From contig NZ_JAIQYY010000007.1 of the NCBI RefSeq assembly GCF_020181035.1, positions 174,589 through 238,588 of the forward strand: a DNA stretch of 64,000 nt, written 5' to 3'. The stretch's first letter is position 1; every line of letters starts with the position of its first letter. The notes beneath the pieces are model-generated. The model did no database searches, was not told the origin of the DNA, and saw only the letters and a list, made by a program, of their open reading frames with translations. Positions 41,787 through 49,420 of the stretch are shown one piece after another. A program made the translations under genes and the position numbers. The DNA comes from Streptomyces sp. CoH27. GTDB taxonomy: Bacteria; Actinomycetota; Actinomycetes; Streptomycetales; Streptomycetaceae.

Positions 41787-43678
41787 GCGAGGGCCTCGCG
41801 CACTTCGGCCACGGTGAGCCACTGCTGGGGGGCGAGGATCTTCGTCACCTGCGGGGCGAAGGACGGCGAGGAGACGACGATCTGTGCCGTCGGCCCGTCG
41901 GCGATGACCTCCCCCTCGGCGAGCAGCACCACCCGGTGCGCGATCTCGGCCGCCAGCTCCACGTCATGCGTGGCCAGCACGATCGCGTGCCCCTCGGCGG
42001 CGAGCCCGCGCAGCACGGTCACCAGGCGGGCCTTGGCCGCGTAGTCCAGACCGCGGGTCGGTTCGTCGAGCAGGAGGAGAGGCGGGCGCGCGGTGAGGAC
42101 CACGGCCAGGGCGAGCGCCAGGCACTGCCCCTCGGAGAGATCGCGCGGGTGGGTGTCGTCGGTGATGCCCGGCAGGAGCGTGGAGACGAGGGTCCGGCAG
42201 GTACCGGGCTCGGCGCGGGCGTCCCGGTCGGCCGCCGCGCACTCCTCGGCGACCGTGTCGGCGTAGAGCAGGTCCCGCGGTTCCTGGGGGACCAGGCCCA
42301 CCCGGCGTACGAGATCGGGGGGCGCGGTGCGGTGGGGTGTGACTCCGCCGACGGTGACGCTGCCGGTGGTGGGAGGCAGCAGGCCGACGAGGGAGCCGAG
42401 CAGGGTGGACTTTCCGGCGCCGTTGCGGCCCATGAGGGCGAGGGTTTCGCCGGGAGTGAGGGTGAGGTCTATGTGGCGCAGGGCGGTGATGTGGTCGCGG
42501 CGGATGGAGAGGGAGCGGACTTCGGCGACGATGGGCGACTGCGAGGATTCGGGGGTGGGGGCCGGGCGGGGACGGAACCGGAAGGGGCGCCGCCCCAGCG
42601 GCACGACTGCCCGCAGGCCGCGCGGGCCGGGCTGCCGCTGCCGGGTGGGCGCACCCTCGCCGGCGCGACTGTCCGCAGCTCCGGCGGCAGGGCTGTCCGT
42701 GGCTGGGGCGGTAGCGCCCCGAAGGGGCGCGGGGCTCTGATCTGATATGCGGCTCCGCCGCGATGGGGGTCCCCCCGGGTTCGAGCGAAGCCGAGAATTT
42801 GGGGGAGCGACCAGCCCCGATGGGCCCGCAGCCGCGTTCGAAGGAGTGCCGCCCGCTGCGGACGCGGCCAAGCGTTCCTTCAGGTCACCGGCCCTACGGC
42901 GGGCGTCTCTCACCGTCAGGGGAAGCGGGGACCAGCCGGCCAGGCGGCCCAGGTCCACCACCGGGGGGAAGACGGGGGAGACGGCCATCACCTCCGGCGG
43001 GGTGCCGACGACCGGCGGTTCGCCCGGGGCCGGGAGGAGTACGACCCGGTCGGCGTAGTGAAGGACACGCTCAAGGCGGTGCTCGGCCATCAGGATCGTC
43101 GTGCCGAGGTCGTGGACCAGGCGCTGGAGGACCGCCAGGACCTCCTCGGCCGCGGCCGGGTCCAGAGCTGAGGTCGGCTCGTCCAGGACCAGGACCTGGG
43201 GGTGCGGGGTGAGGACCGAGCCGATCGCGACGCGCTGGCGCTGGCCGCCGGAGAGAGTGGCGATGGGACGGTCGCGCAGGCCCGCCAGGCCCAGCAGGTC
43301 CAGGGTCTCCTCGACCCGGCGCCGCATCACCGCCGGGGCCAGGCCCAACGACTCCATGCCGTACGCGAGTTCGTCCTCGACCGTGTCCGTGACGAAATGG
43401 GCGAGCGGGTCCTGGCCCACCGTGCCGACCACGTCGGCGAGTTCGCGCGGCTTGTGGGTACGGGTGTCACGGCCGGCGACCGTGACGCGGCCGCGGAGAG
43501 TGCCGCCGGTGAAGTGCGGCACCAGTCCGCTCACCGCGCCCAGCACCGTCGACTTGCCGACCCCGGACGGGCCGACGAGCAGCGCGAGTTCACCCTCCGG
43601 CACCTCGAAGCCGACACCCCGGACGCTGGGTTCGGCCGCGCCCTCGTACGTCACGCTGACATCCTCGAAGCGGATCAC
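41783..43678 (-). CDS. Fused ECF transporter ATPase (A and A' in one chain)
   Basis: A 631-residue protein with two ABC ATPase domains. Domain 1 (about 1-235): Walker A GPSGVGKST, signature LSGGQRQR, Walker B VLVLDEPTSALD. Domain 2 (about 405-610): Walker A GRNGAGKST, signature degenerate LSEGQCLAL, Walker B LLLLDEPTRGLD. The about 170-residue linker is Pro/Ser/Arg-rich and holds two repeat-derived stretches: the 104-bp dispersed repeat (residues about 288-322) and a 26-base repeat shared with the EcfT gene. GTG 43678 overlaps the EcfT stop (GTGA) after AAGGAG. It energises the adjacent S and T subunits. Confidence 0.9.
   Translation of the reverse strand: MIRFEDVSVTYEGAAEPSVRGVGFEVPEGELALLVGPSGVGKSTVLGAVSGLVPHFTGGTLRGRVTVAGRDTRTHKPRELADVVGTVGQDPLAHFVTDTVEDELAYGMESLGLAPAVMRRRVEETLDLLGLAGLRDRPIATLSGGQRQRVAIGSVLTPHPQVLVLDEPTSALDPAAAEEVLAVLQRLVHDLGTTILMAEHRLERVLHYADRVVLLPAPGEPPVVGTPPEVMAVSPVFPPVVDLGRLAGWSPLPLTVRDARRRAGDLKERLAASAAGGTPSNAAAGPSGLVAPPNSRLRSNPGGPPSRRSRISDQSPAPLRGATAPATDSPAAGAADSRAGEGAPTRQRQPGPRGLRAVVPLGRRPFRFRPRPAPTPESSQSPIVAEVRSLSIRRDHITALRHIDLTLTPGETLALMGRNGAGKSTLLGSLVGLLPPTTGSVTVGGVTPHRTAPPDLVRRVGLVPQEPRDLLYADTVAEECAAADRDARAEPGTCRTLVSTLLPGITDDTHPRDLSEGQCLALALAVVLTARPPLLLLDEPTRGLDYAAKARLVTVLRGLAAEGHAIVLATHDVELAAEIAHRVVLLAEGEVIADGPTAQIVVSSPSFAPQVTKILAPQQWLTVAEVREALA
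42591..42616. repeat. 26-bp direct repeat, copy 1 (in the ECF ATPase linker)
   Basis: A 26-base stretch beginning CGCCCCAGCGGCACGACTGC is repeated exactly at 44859-44884 in the same orientation. This copy encodes part of the ATPase linker. Confidence 0.9.
42713..42816 (-). repeat. 104-bp dispersed repeat, copy 2 (inverted, in the ECF ATPase linker)
   Basis: Exact reverse complement of 23598-23701. In this copy the opposite strand of the element is the coding one, so the same DNA encodes a different peptide (SGLVAPPNSRLRSNPGGP...) in the ATPase linker. No stop codon interrupts either reading. Confidence 0.95.
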
Positions 43679-44901
43679 GACGGCTCCTTGGGGTCCTTGG
43701 GTACGGCGAAGGCGGGCAGGAGGGAGAGGAGGATCGCCGCCGCCGGCCAGAGGGGCAGGGTTGGTGCGACCAGGGGAACGACTCCCGGGTGCAGGGCCTG
43801 CGGATCGCGGGCCGAGGCGAGCGTGAGCAGCGCGGCGACGGCGGCACCGGACCCGGCCACCAGCCAGGCCCGAGCGTCCCACGGGTCGGGACGGTACCGG
43901 GTGCGCAGGGAGCGCCGGCCGCCCAGCCTCAGGCCCGCGAGCGCGGCGGCGACCCCGGCGAGCAGCACCGGCAGCCCGTACGTGCCGCCCTCCGCGGTGA
44001 GCAGCCCGTACGTTCCGGCGCACACGCCCAGCAGGCCGCCGAGGGTGAGCGCGGCCGTCGTACGGCGGACCCGGGCGGGGACTTCGGCGCTGCGGCCGTA
44101 ACCCCGGGCCTCCATCGCGGCGGCGAGCGCGACCGAGCGTTCCAGCGCGCCCTCCAGGACCGGCAGCCCGACCTGGAGCAGACCGCGCAGCCCCCGGTCC
44201 GGGCGCCCGCGCAGCCGGCGGGCGGCGCGCAGCCGCTGGACGTCGGCGACGAGATGCGGCGCGAAGGTGAGGGCAACGACGACGGCCACACCGGTCTCGT
44301 ACAGCGCACCGGGGAGGGCCTTGAGCAGCCGGTGGGGACTGGCCAGGGCGTTCGCCGCGCCGACGCAGATCAGCAGAGTGGCGAGCTTCAGGCCGTCGTA
44401 CGCGGCGAAGAGCAGGGCTTCGGCCGTGACCTTCCCGCCCAGCCGGATGCCCTGCGCCCAGTGGGGGAGCGGGACTTCGGGGAGAGTGAGGAGGGTGTGG
44501 GTGCCGGGGATGGGGGAGCCCAGCGCCACCGCGAAGAGGAGGCGGATGAGGAGGACGCCGAGGGCGAGTTTGACGAAGGCCGGGTAGGAGCGGGCGGCGG
44601 GGGTGGGGGAGCGGTGCGTCGCCACGACGTACGCCGACGCGGAGATGAGGAGGCTGAGGAGGAGGGGGTTGGTGGTGCGGGTGGCGGCGGTACCGAGGGA
44701 GAGGGCCCAGAGCCACCAGGCGCCGGGGTGCAGGGTGGTCGGGCGCCTGGTGGGGGTGGGTTCGCCGGCCGGCGTTCGCGGGGTGCGCGGTGTTGCCGCT
44801 GGACGGCGGGTCGGGTCGCTTGCCCGCGCTTGCGGGGTGCCGCTGCGCCCACCCGTGCCGCCCCAGCGGCACGACTGCCCGCAGCTGCGGCTGCTAGGCA
44901 T
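43675..44901 (-). CDS. ECF transporter T component (EcfT/CbiQ type)
   Basis: A 408-residue membrane protein with an N-terminal about 65-residue polar extension, then six or more helices and the EcfT coupling motif LERSVALAAAMEARGYGR (Ala-Arg-Gly) that sits in the ATPase groove. The GTYGLL and SLRTRYRP regions belong to the C-terminal extension. The N-terminal extension (MPSSRSCGQSCRWGGTGG...) derives from a 26-base repeat found again in the ATPase gene. The ATG at 44901 overlaps the SCO2322-type stop (ATGCCTAG). It forms the shared transmembrane scaffold of the predicted B12 importer. Confidence 0.88.
   Translation of the reverse strand: MPSSRSCGQSCRWGGTGGRSGTPQARASDPTRRPAATPRTPRTPAGEPTPTRRPTTLHPGAWWLWALSLGTAATRTTNPLLLSLLISASAYVVATHRSPTPAARSYPAFVKLALGVLLIRLLFAVALGSPIPGTHTLLTLPEVPLPHWAQGIRLGGKVTAEALLFAAYDGLKLATLLICVGAANALASPHRLLKALPGALYETGVAVVVALTFAPHLVADVQRLRAARRLRGRPDRGLRGLLQVGLPVLEGALERSVALAAAMEARGYGRSAEVPARVRRTTAALTLGGLLGVCAGTYGLLTAEGGTYGLPVLLAGVAAALAGLRLGGRRSLRTRYRPDPWDARAWLVAGSGAAVAALLTLASARDPQALHPGVVPLVAPTLPLWPAAAILLSLLPAFAVPKDPKEPS
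44859..44884. repeat. 26-bp direct repeat, copy 2 (in the EcfT start region)
   Basis: Identical to 42591-42616. It lies 16 bases downstream of the EcfT start codon and forms most of the coding sequence for residues 6-14. Confidence 0.9.
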
Positions 44902-45541
44902 TTCGGCGCCGCCGTGCCTGCCACACCGCCGCACCCGCCAGCAAAGCCACCACCCCCGCGCCGATCGGCAGCCCCAGCGAAGGACCGCTGTCCGAGCCGC
45001 CGTTCCTTTCCTTGCCGGTGCTCGGCTTCTGGCCGGAGGCGACCTGTTCTCCGCACCCCTTCTCCGGATACCCCGCGATGGCGCACAGCAGGGCGTTGGT
45101 GTCGTAGCGCAGGGGCGGGGCGACGGCGGCCAGGGCGTCGGCCGTCGTCGCGTCGGCGGGGACGCGGGCGCAGGCCGTTCGGCCCGCCGGCGGGGTCTCG
45201 CCGGAGGGGGCGTCCGCCGGGGTGCCGAAGTCGAGGACGAGCGCCACCCGTTTCGTCCCCGCCTTGGCCGGCGTGGACGCGCAGATCGTGGCGAAGTCCG
45301 CCGTGCCGCGGGGCCGGCTCGCGTCGGCCGAGTCCGCGCTGACCGCGAAACGGAAGCCCTGGACCGTACCGTCGTCGGGGCGCACGATCGACGGCCCCTG
45401 CGTCGCGTACGTCCAGTGGCCGTCGGTGCGCTCCCAGAAGGACCAGTAGCGGTAGCCCGCGGCGTGCGCCGGGGCCACCGTGCCCACCAGCACGGCGAGC
45501 GCGGCCGACAGCAGACCCGCGGCCCGGCGGACGGCCGTCAC
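44894..45541 (-). CDS. SCO2322-family secreted, membrane-anchored protein of the B12 operon
   Basis: A 215-residue protein with a signal peptide (AAGLLSAALAVLVGTVAPAHAA), a mature part of about 150 residues starting GYRYWSFWERTDGHWTYATQGP, four conserved Cys (CASTPAK, RTACARV, LLCAIAGYPEKGCGE) likely in disulfides, and a C-terminal membrane helix with a positive tail (IGAGVVALLAGAAVWQARRRRNA). I recognise it as the SCO2322 family, conserved beside this ECF transporter in streptomycetes. GTG 45541 overlaps the upstream stop (GTGA). It is likely an outward-facing accessory of cobalamin capture; the ligand is not shown by the sequence. Confidence 0.82.
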   Translation of the reverse strand: MTAVRRAAGLLSAALAVLVGTVAPAHAAGYRYWSFWERTDGHWTYATQGPSIVRPDDGTVQGFRFAVSADSADASRPRGTADFATICASTPAKAGTKRVALVLDFGTPADAPSGETPPAGRTACARVPADATTADALAAVAPPLRYDTNALLCAIAGYPEKGCGEQVASGQKPSTGKERNGGSDSGPSLGLPIGAGVVALLAGAAVWQARRRRNA

Positions 45542-46755
45542 AGCTGCGACTTCTTCCGGCCGCTCAGCAGGAAGCCGATGCCGATGCCCGCGACGAGGCA
45601 GACACCGACGAACCACCACACGCCGAACGCCGAACCGCCGTCGGACTTCCCGGACTTCTTGGTCTCGTGCCCGGCGGAGGGCATGCTCGGGGCCGGGCCC
45701 AGCTGGTTGAGGGACTGGACGAGGCTGGTGCCGCCGAAGTCGCCCGGCTGCGCGCCGACCGCGTGCGCGGCGAGGATCAGCTGGGCGTAGGCGGCCGGGC
45801 CGCTCTGCTCGGCCCAGCGAGTGGCGTTGTGCTCCAGCCAGGTGTACGTCTGCAGCGCCTGCCCGACGCGCCCGTCGGCGGCGAGCGCGACGACCGCGTC
45901 CGCCGTGTTGCCGTAGTCCGGCTGGTCCATGGTGCCGGGCAGCGTGGACGTCAGGTGGCCCCTCCGCGCGACGACCGACGCGAGGCGTGCGCCCGCGTTG
46001 TCCGCGACCTGGGCCGGGGTGAGGTGCTTGGCGGTGACGCACGCGCTGGTGCCGGGCGTCTTGCCGGCCGTCGTGACGAACCCCTTGCCGAGCGCACCGA
46101 GAATGCCCGCCGCCTCCGCGTCCGCGTTGGCGTACAGCGTGCCCTTCTTGTCCGGCTGGTAGGCGAGGCCACCGCCGCCGACCTGGCCGCAGGGGACGGA
46201 CATGGCGGCCAGCAGGTCGTAGGGGGACTTGCCCGCCTGGTGGACGTCCGCCGGGTCCGTGCCGACGGCGGCCAGCGCGCCGATGACGACGGAGGTGGAA
46301 TTGGTGTCGCTGGCCCCGCCCGGGGAGTAGCCCCAGCCGCCGTCCTTGTTCTGCACGGACTTCAGCCAGTCCACGGCCTTGCCGAGCGCGGCCCCGTGCC
46401 CGCCGACCGCCTTCAGCGCCTGTACGGCGGCGGCCGTGCTGTTGGTGTCCACCATGACCTTGCTGTCGCAGGCCCGGTCCGGGGCGGCACGGAACGCGGC
46501 GAAGGCGCCGTTCGCGCACTGCTGGCCGGCGAGCCAGTCCACGGCCTTGGCGGCGGGCTCGTAGCCGACCGTGCGCTGGGCGATCAGCGTCAGCGACTGG
46601 CGCCACACACCGTCGTAGGTCGGGTCGGAGGTGCCGTACAGCCCGGACGGGAGCGCGACCTTGGGCGACGGGGACGGCCCGGCGGCCGTGGCGGGCGCGG
46701 CGGCGGCCAGCACGCCTACGGCGGCGAGAGCCGCGGCGCTGCGGCGGACGTTCAT
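45538..46755 (-). CDS. Secreted alpha/alpha-toroid protein of the B12 operon (prenyltransferase/squalene-oxidase repeat)
   Basis: A 405-residue protein: signal peptide (SAAALAAVGVLAAAAPATAA), repeated helical hairpins of the prenyltransferase/squalene-oxidase repeat type (AVDWLAGQQCANGAFAAF, AVDWLKSVQNKDGGWGYSPGG, TWLEHNATRWAEQSGPAAYAQLILAAHAV), then a C-terminal membrane helix and basic tail (WWFVGVCLVAGIGIGFLLSGRKKSQL). No catalytic Asp-rich motif of cyclases is seen. The same toroid fold forms the B12-binding N-domain of transcobalamin and intrinsic factor. Directly behind a cobalamin riboswitch and ahead of an ECF transporter, it is a strong candidate for a surface cobalamin-binding protein. 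Start ATG 46755 after AGGAGAGG. Confidence 0.85.
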   Translation of the reverse strand: MNVRRSAAALAAVGVLAAAAPATAAGPSPSPKVALPSGLYGTSDPTYDGVWRQSLTLIAQRTVGYEPAAKAVDWLAGQQCANGAFAAFRAAPDRACDSKVMVDTNSTAAAVQALKAVGGHGAALGKAVDWLKSVQNKDGGWGYSPGGASDTNSTSVVIGALAAVGTDPADVHQAGKSPYDLLAAMSVPCGQVGGGGLAYQPDKKGTLYANADAEAAGILGALGKGFVTTAGKTPGTSACVTAKHLTPAQVADNAGARLASVVARRGHLTSTLPGTMDQPDYGNTADAVVALAADGRVGQALQTYTWLEHNATRWAEQSGPAAYAQLILAAHAVGAQPGDFGGTSLVQSLNQLGPAPSMPSAGHETKKSGKSDGGSAFGVWWFVGVCLVAGIGIGFLLSGRKKSQL

Positions 46756-46779
46756 GGTCGGCGACTGCCTCTCCTGCGG

Positions 46780-46821
46780 GGAGCCGGGCAGCGCGCGGGG
46801 ACCCCCGGGCGGCTCGGCTCC
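46780..46821 (-). promoter_or_regulatory. Hairpin in the B12 riboswitch expression platform
   Basis: Seven-base arms GGAGCCG / CGGCTCC enclose a GC-rich loop in the about 105-base leader between the aptamer and the ATG at 46755, close before its AGGAGAGG. It may gate translation or act as a terminator when B12 is bound. Confidence 0.45.
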
Positions 46822-46859
46822 GTAGACCTCGACGGTGCCGTGCGCGGCGGGCCGCCGAC

Positions 46860-46980
46860 GCACGTGAGCCGGTCAACGTCCCGTCCGGGGCAGTCCGGCT
46901 CACCGCCTTGGTGGCAGCTCACGGTTGCGGGGTCAGCGCCGGAATTGCACCGGCTTCCCCCTGTACGGGTGTGATGACGA
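46860..46980 (-). promoter_or_regulatory. Cobalamin riboswitch
   Basis: Read on the minus strand, the region has the blocks of the adenosylcobalamin aptamer in order: GGGGAAGCCGGTGCAATTCC, CGGCGCTGACCCCGCAACCG (the CCCGCaaCGGU box), a GAGCTGCCACC (B12 box) segment, and GCGGTGAGCCGGACTGCC. B12 binding normally reduces expression. It controls the five-gene operon running to 40896. Confidence 0.93.
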
Positions 46981-47035
46981 CCCCGCCACCTTACCCGCAG
47001 CCCTCCGCGAGCCGGGGGGCGGCTGTGGGCACACC

Positions 47036-47896
47036 TCAGGCGGCCCCGAGCGCCCGGTCGCAAGCCGCCGCGTCGTCGCCCTCCGCCACCCAGTACGACC
47101 GCCCGTCGGCCGATTCCGCGAAGCGGATCGCGGCGGCCCGCTCCCGCCAGGGCACCGCGTCGACCACCGTCCCGCACGCCATCGCCAGCGCAACCTCCGC
47201 CAGATCCACCCCGGTCGCCCGCTCCACCAGCCAGGGAATCAGGTCGCCCGGCAGATACGGCGCGATCGCGGTCACCCGGGGCCCCCGCCCGGTGAGCCGC
47301 AGCCCCACGTGCGCGACGGTGTGGGTGAGGCCCAGGGCCCGTACCGCCCGTTCGACGGTCTGGCGCAGGAAGCGGTTGTGCAGCAACCCGTCGTGGGCGT
47401 GGACGGAGTGCCGTACCGGCAGACCGCCGGGCGCCCCGGGCGTCGTACGGGTGAGGGCGGCGATGCGGACCTCGTCGTCCAGGACGACGGTCTCGGCGGA
47501 GACCAGCGGGCCGTCGGGGTCGCCGGACTCGTCCGGTATCACCCCGTGCCGGGCGAGCCGGTCGCGTGCCGCCACGGGGTCCGCGCAGGCCGCCGCCGTC
47601 TCGTACGACAGTCCCGGCAGACCGAGATACCCGGTGATCCGCGCGGCGGTGCGCAGATGCTTCCTGGTCCAGGTCAGCACGCCCGCGACGGGCTGCCGGT
47701 CGGCGTACCGCACGATCGTCTCCGCCGACTGCGCCTCCCGCGCCGGGTCGGCCGTGAGGTGACCGGACAGGTAGGGACGCGCCCAGTCGGGTACGGCGGT
47801 GTCGACCAGGATCACCGGGCGTATCCCGGCGATCCGCTCCAGTGGGACCCCGTACGCGGCGGGGCCGGCCCCGAGCAGAAGGACAGGCTGCGGCAT
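47036..47896 (-). CDS. ATP-grasp-like protein lacking part of the nucleotide-binding lobe
   Basis: A 286-residue protein. Residues 1-125 match the pre-ATP-grasp Rossmann domain of carboxylase-like ligases (VLLLGAGPAAYGVPLERI, LPGLSYETAAACADPVAARDRLARHGVIPDES). In family members about 60 residues follow with a glycine-rich loop and Lys that bind ATP (xxVVKPxxGxGSxGV); here they are missing and the chain goes straight to SAETVVLDDEVRIAAL and the C-lobe (HVGLRLTGRGPRVTAIAPYLPGDLIPWLVERATGVDLAEVALAMA). It is thus probably not an active ligase, or has a different role. ATG 47896 follows GAAGGTGA. It ends 56 bases before the B12 riboswitch and is in the same direction. Confidence 0.7.
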   Translation of the reverse strand: MPQPVLLLGAGPAAYGVPLERIAGIRPVILVDTAVPDWARPYLSGHLTADPAREAQSAETIVRYADRQPVAGVLTWTRKHLRTAARITGYLGLPGLSYETAAACADPVAARDRLARHGVIPDESGDPDGPLVSAETVVLDDEVRIAALTRTTPGAPGGLPVRHSVHAHDGLLHNRFLRQTVERAVRALGLTHTVAHVGLRLTGRGPRVTAIAPYLPGDLIPWLVERATGVDLAEVALAMACGTVVDAVPWRERAAAIRFAESADGRSYWVAEGDDAAACDRALGAA

Positions 47897-47929
47897 CGGC
47901 CAATCACCTTCGCTGGTCAGGCGGGTGGG

Positions 47930-48000
47930 ACAGAGAGACACCCCGGGTGCCGCTCCCCCATAGGCGGCACCCGGGGTGGGTCGGAAATCTTGCTCTCTGT
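47930..48000. promoter_or_regulatory. Nested inverted repeats in the leader of the ATP-grasp-like gene
   Basis: A perfect 13-base hairpin (CCCCGGGTGCCGC 47941-47953 with GCGGCACCCGGGG 47964-47976) lies inside outer arms ACAGAGAGA (47930-47938) and TCTCTGT (47994-48000). On the minus strand the stem is followed by a pyrimidine-rich TGTCTCTCTGTCCC run, as in a terminator. It lies 34-104 bases before the start of the ATP-grasp-like gene. Confidence 0.7.
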
Positions 48001-48170
48001 GCCGTGATCCTCACCCACCGCTCCCACAACTGTCAACTATTCCTGCCTTCTTGGGCAGGGAGGGTTGTCAGCTCTGGTCGGCACACGGGCGACCCGGTAG
48101 CCTCGCGTCTCGTCCAGTCGTCCAGTCGCCCGATCACCGGACAGACGACACACGCGCAGGGGGGACCTCG

Positions 48171-48761
48171 GTGAGTGACGCCTACACCTCACTGGCCGAA
48201 ATCCTGGCCAGACTGGGGGAGTTGACCGGCCGGTCGGGCCGGCTGCCGGAGGCCCTCGACGTGGCCGACCTCTCCCATCGCACCGGCATCCCCGTCGGTG
48301 TCGTCGTGGAACTGCTCGGCGGCGGGCGAGCACCCGAGGTGTGCCTCTCCCAACGGGTGCGCCAGCGGCTGGACTTCATCCGCGAGACCCGGCGCCGGCC
48401 CGACGGCAAGCGGTACTCGCTGGACGAGCTGGCCAGGATCGCCGGCACCAGCAGGCAGTGGCTGAGCGAGTGGCGCAAGAGCGGGATGCCGGGCCTGGAG
48501 CACACCGACCGGCTGCGCCGGTTCTTCGGGCTGCCGGCCGGCTTCTTCACGGCCGACGAACCGGAGGCCCTGCACGAGGCGTTGCAGCCGGTGCTCCAGG
48601 CACTGGAGGCCGAGGCGGACCCGCTGCTGCGGCTGCGCGAGAGCGGGCTGGTGCGGCTCGCCGCGCGAGCCCCGCAGATGAACCCCCGCCAGCTCGCCAC
48701 CCTCGCCGACCTGGCCGAGATGATCATCTCCTCGGAGCGGGCGGGGGACGCTGCCCGGTGA
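48171..48761 (+). CDS. XRE-type helix-turn-helix regulator
   Basis: The 196-residue protein has an XRE-like DNA-binding region (about 60-125): CLSQRVRQRLDFIRETRRRPDGKRYSLDELARIAGTSRQWLSEWRKSGMPGLEHTDRLRRFFGLPAGFFTADE. This is the form found in regulators linked to HExxH proteins in streptomycetes. GTG 48171 follows AGGGGGGA. It overlaps the next gene by four bases (GTGA) and leads a four-gene operon, in the arrangement of an immR-immA-like pair. Confidence 0.82.
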   Translation: MSDAYTSLAEILARLGELTGRSGRLPEALDVADLSHRTGIPVGVVVELLGGGRAPEVCLSQRVRQRLDFIRETRRRPDGKRYSLDELARIAGTSRQWLSEWRKSGMPGLEHTDRLRRFFGLPAGFFTADEPEALHEALQPVLQALEAEADPLLRLRESGLVRLAARAPQMNPRQLATLADLAEMIISSERAGDAAR

Positions 48762-49420
48762 AGTCCTCCAGGTCGCCCAAGCGCTTTCTCGACCGGCTGG
48801 TGCGCGACACCGCCCGCACCCTCACCGGGCCGACCGGGGCCGAGGCCTTCCTGCACGCACTGTGCGCCACGCTCAGCCCCCAGCTGGACCGCCCCGTCCG
48901 GCTGAAGTTCGTCACCTTCCCGCCCGGCCTGGACGTCTCCGGGGTGACGCTGGCGATGGACGAGCAGTACATCGTCGTGGTCGAGAACCGCGCCCCCGAC
49001 CCGCACAAGTTCGTCATCGCCGGGCACGAGATCGGCCACATCCACTACGGCACCCTCGACGTGCACCACCCGGCCGGGCCGCCGGCCGCCGCGCGCCGGC
49101 TGCTGTCCCGGTACGCCACCATGAACGACTGCTCCATGAACGACTGCTCCGGGGGCACCTGTTACGGGAGCGGTCGCTCCGGGGGCAGTTGCTCCGGGGG
49201 CGAGGAGATCCCCTGGGGCCAGGTGGTCGCCATGGCCACCCGGTCCCCGGCCGCCACCGCTGCCGCCGCCGCGGCCGAGTGGGAGGCCGAGGAGTGCGGG
49301 CTGCGGCTCGCCGCGAAGTTCTCCAAGGTCGTCGGGCCCGGCGCGGCCGCCGGCCGGACCACCCAGGACACCCTCACCGGCCGCCTGTCGTCCTCCCTGG
49401 GAAACATCGGCGGACCCTGA
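48758..49420 (+). CDS. ImmA/IrrE-like HExxH protein ('toxin component' family)
   Basis: A 220-residue protein with a zinc-metallopeptidase motif FVIAGHEIGHIHYG (about residues 87-100, HExxH) after a short N-terminal domain. It then has an unusual cysteine- and glycine-rich segment with a duplicated MNDCSMNDCSGG and GGTCYGSGRSGGSCSGGEE (about 126-150) and a helical Ala-rich C-terminus. Relatives are labelled toxin component of a toxin-antitoxin system in streptomycetes, though whether it is a toxin or a regulatory protease is unclear. GTG 48758 is inside the regulator stop; its own stop overlaps the following start (TGATG). Confidence 0.78.
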   Translation: MKSSRSPKRFLDRLVRDTARTLTGPTGAEAFLHALCATLSPQLDRPVRLKFVTFPPGLDVSGVTLAMDEQYIVVVENRAPDPHKFVIAGHEIGHIHYGTLDVHHPAGPPAAARRLLSRYATMNDCSMNDCSGGTCYGSGRSGGSCSGGEEIPWGQVVAMATRSPAATAAAAAAEWEAEECGLRLAAKFSKVVGPGAAAGRTTQDTLTGRLSSSLGNIGGP

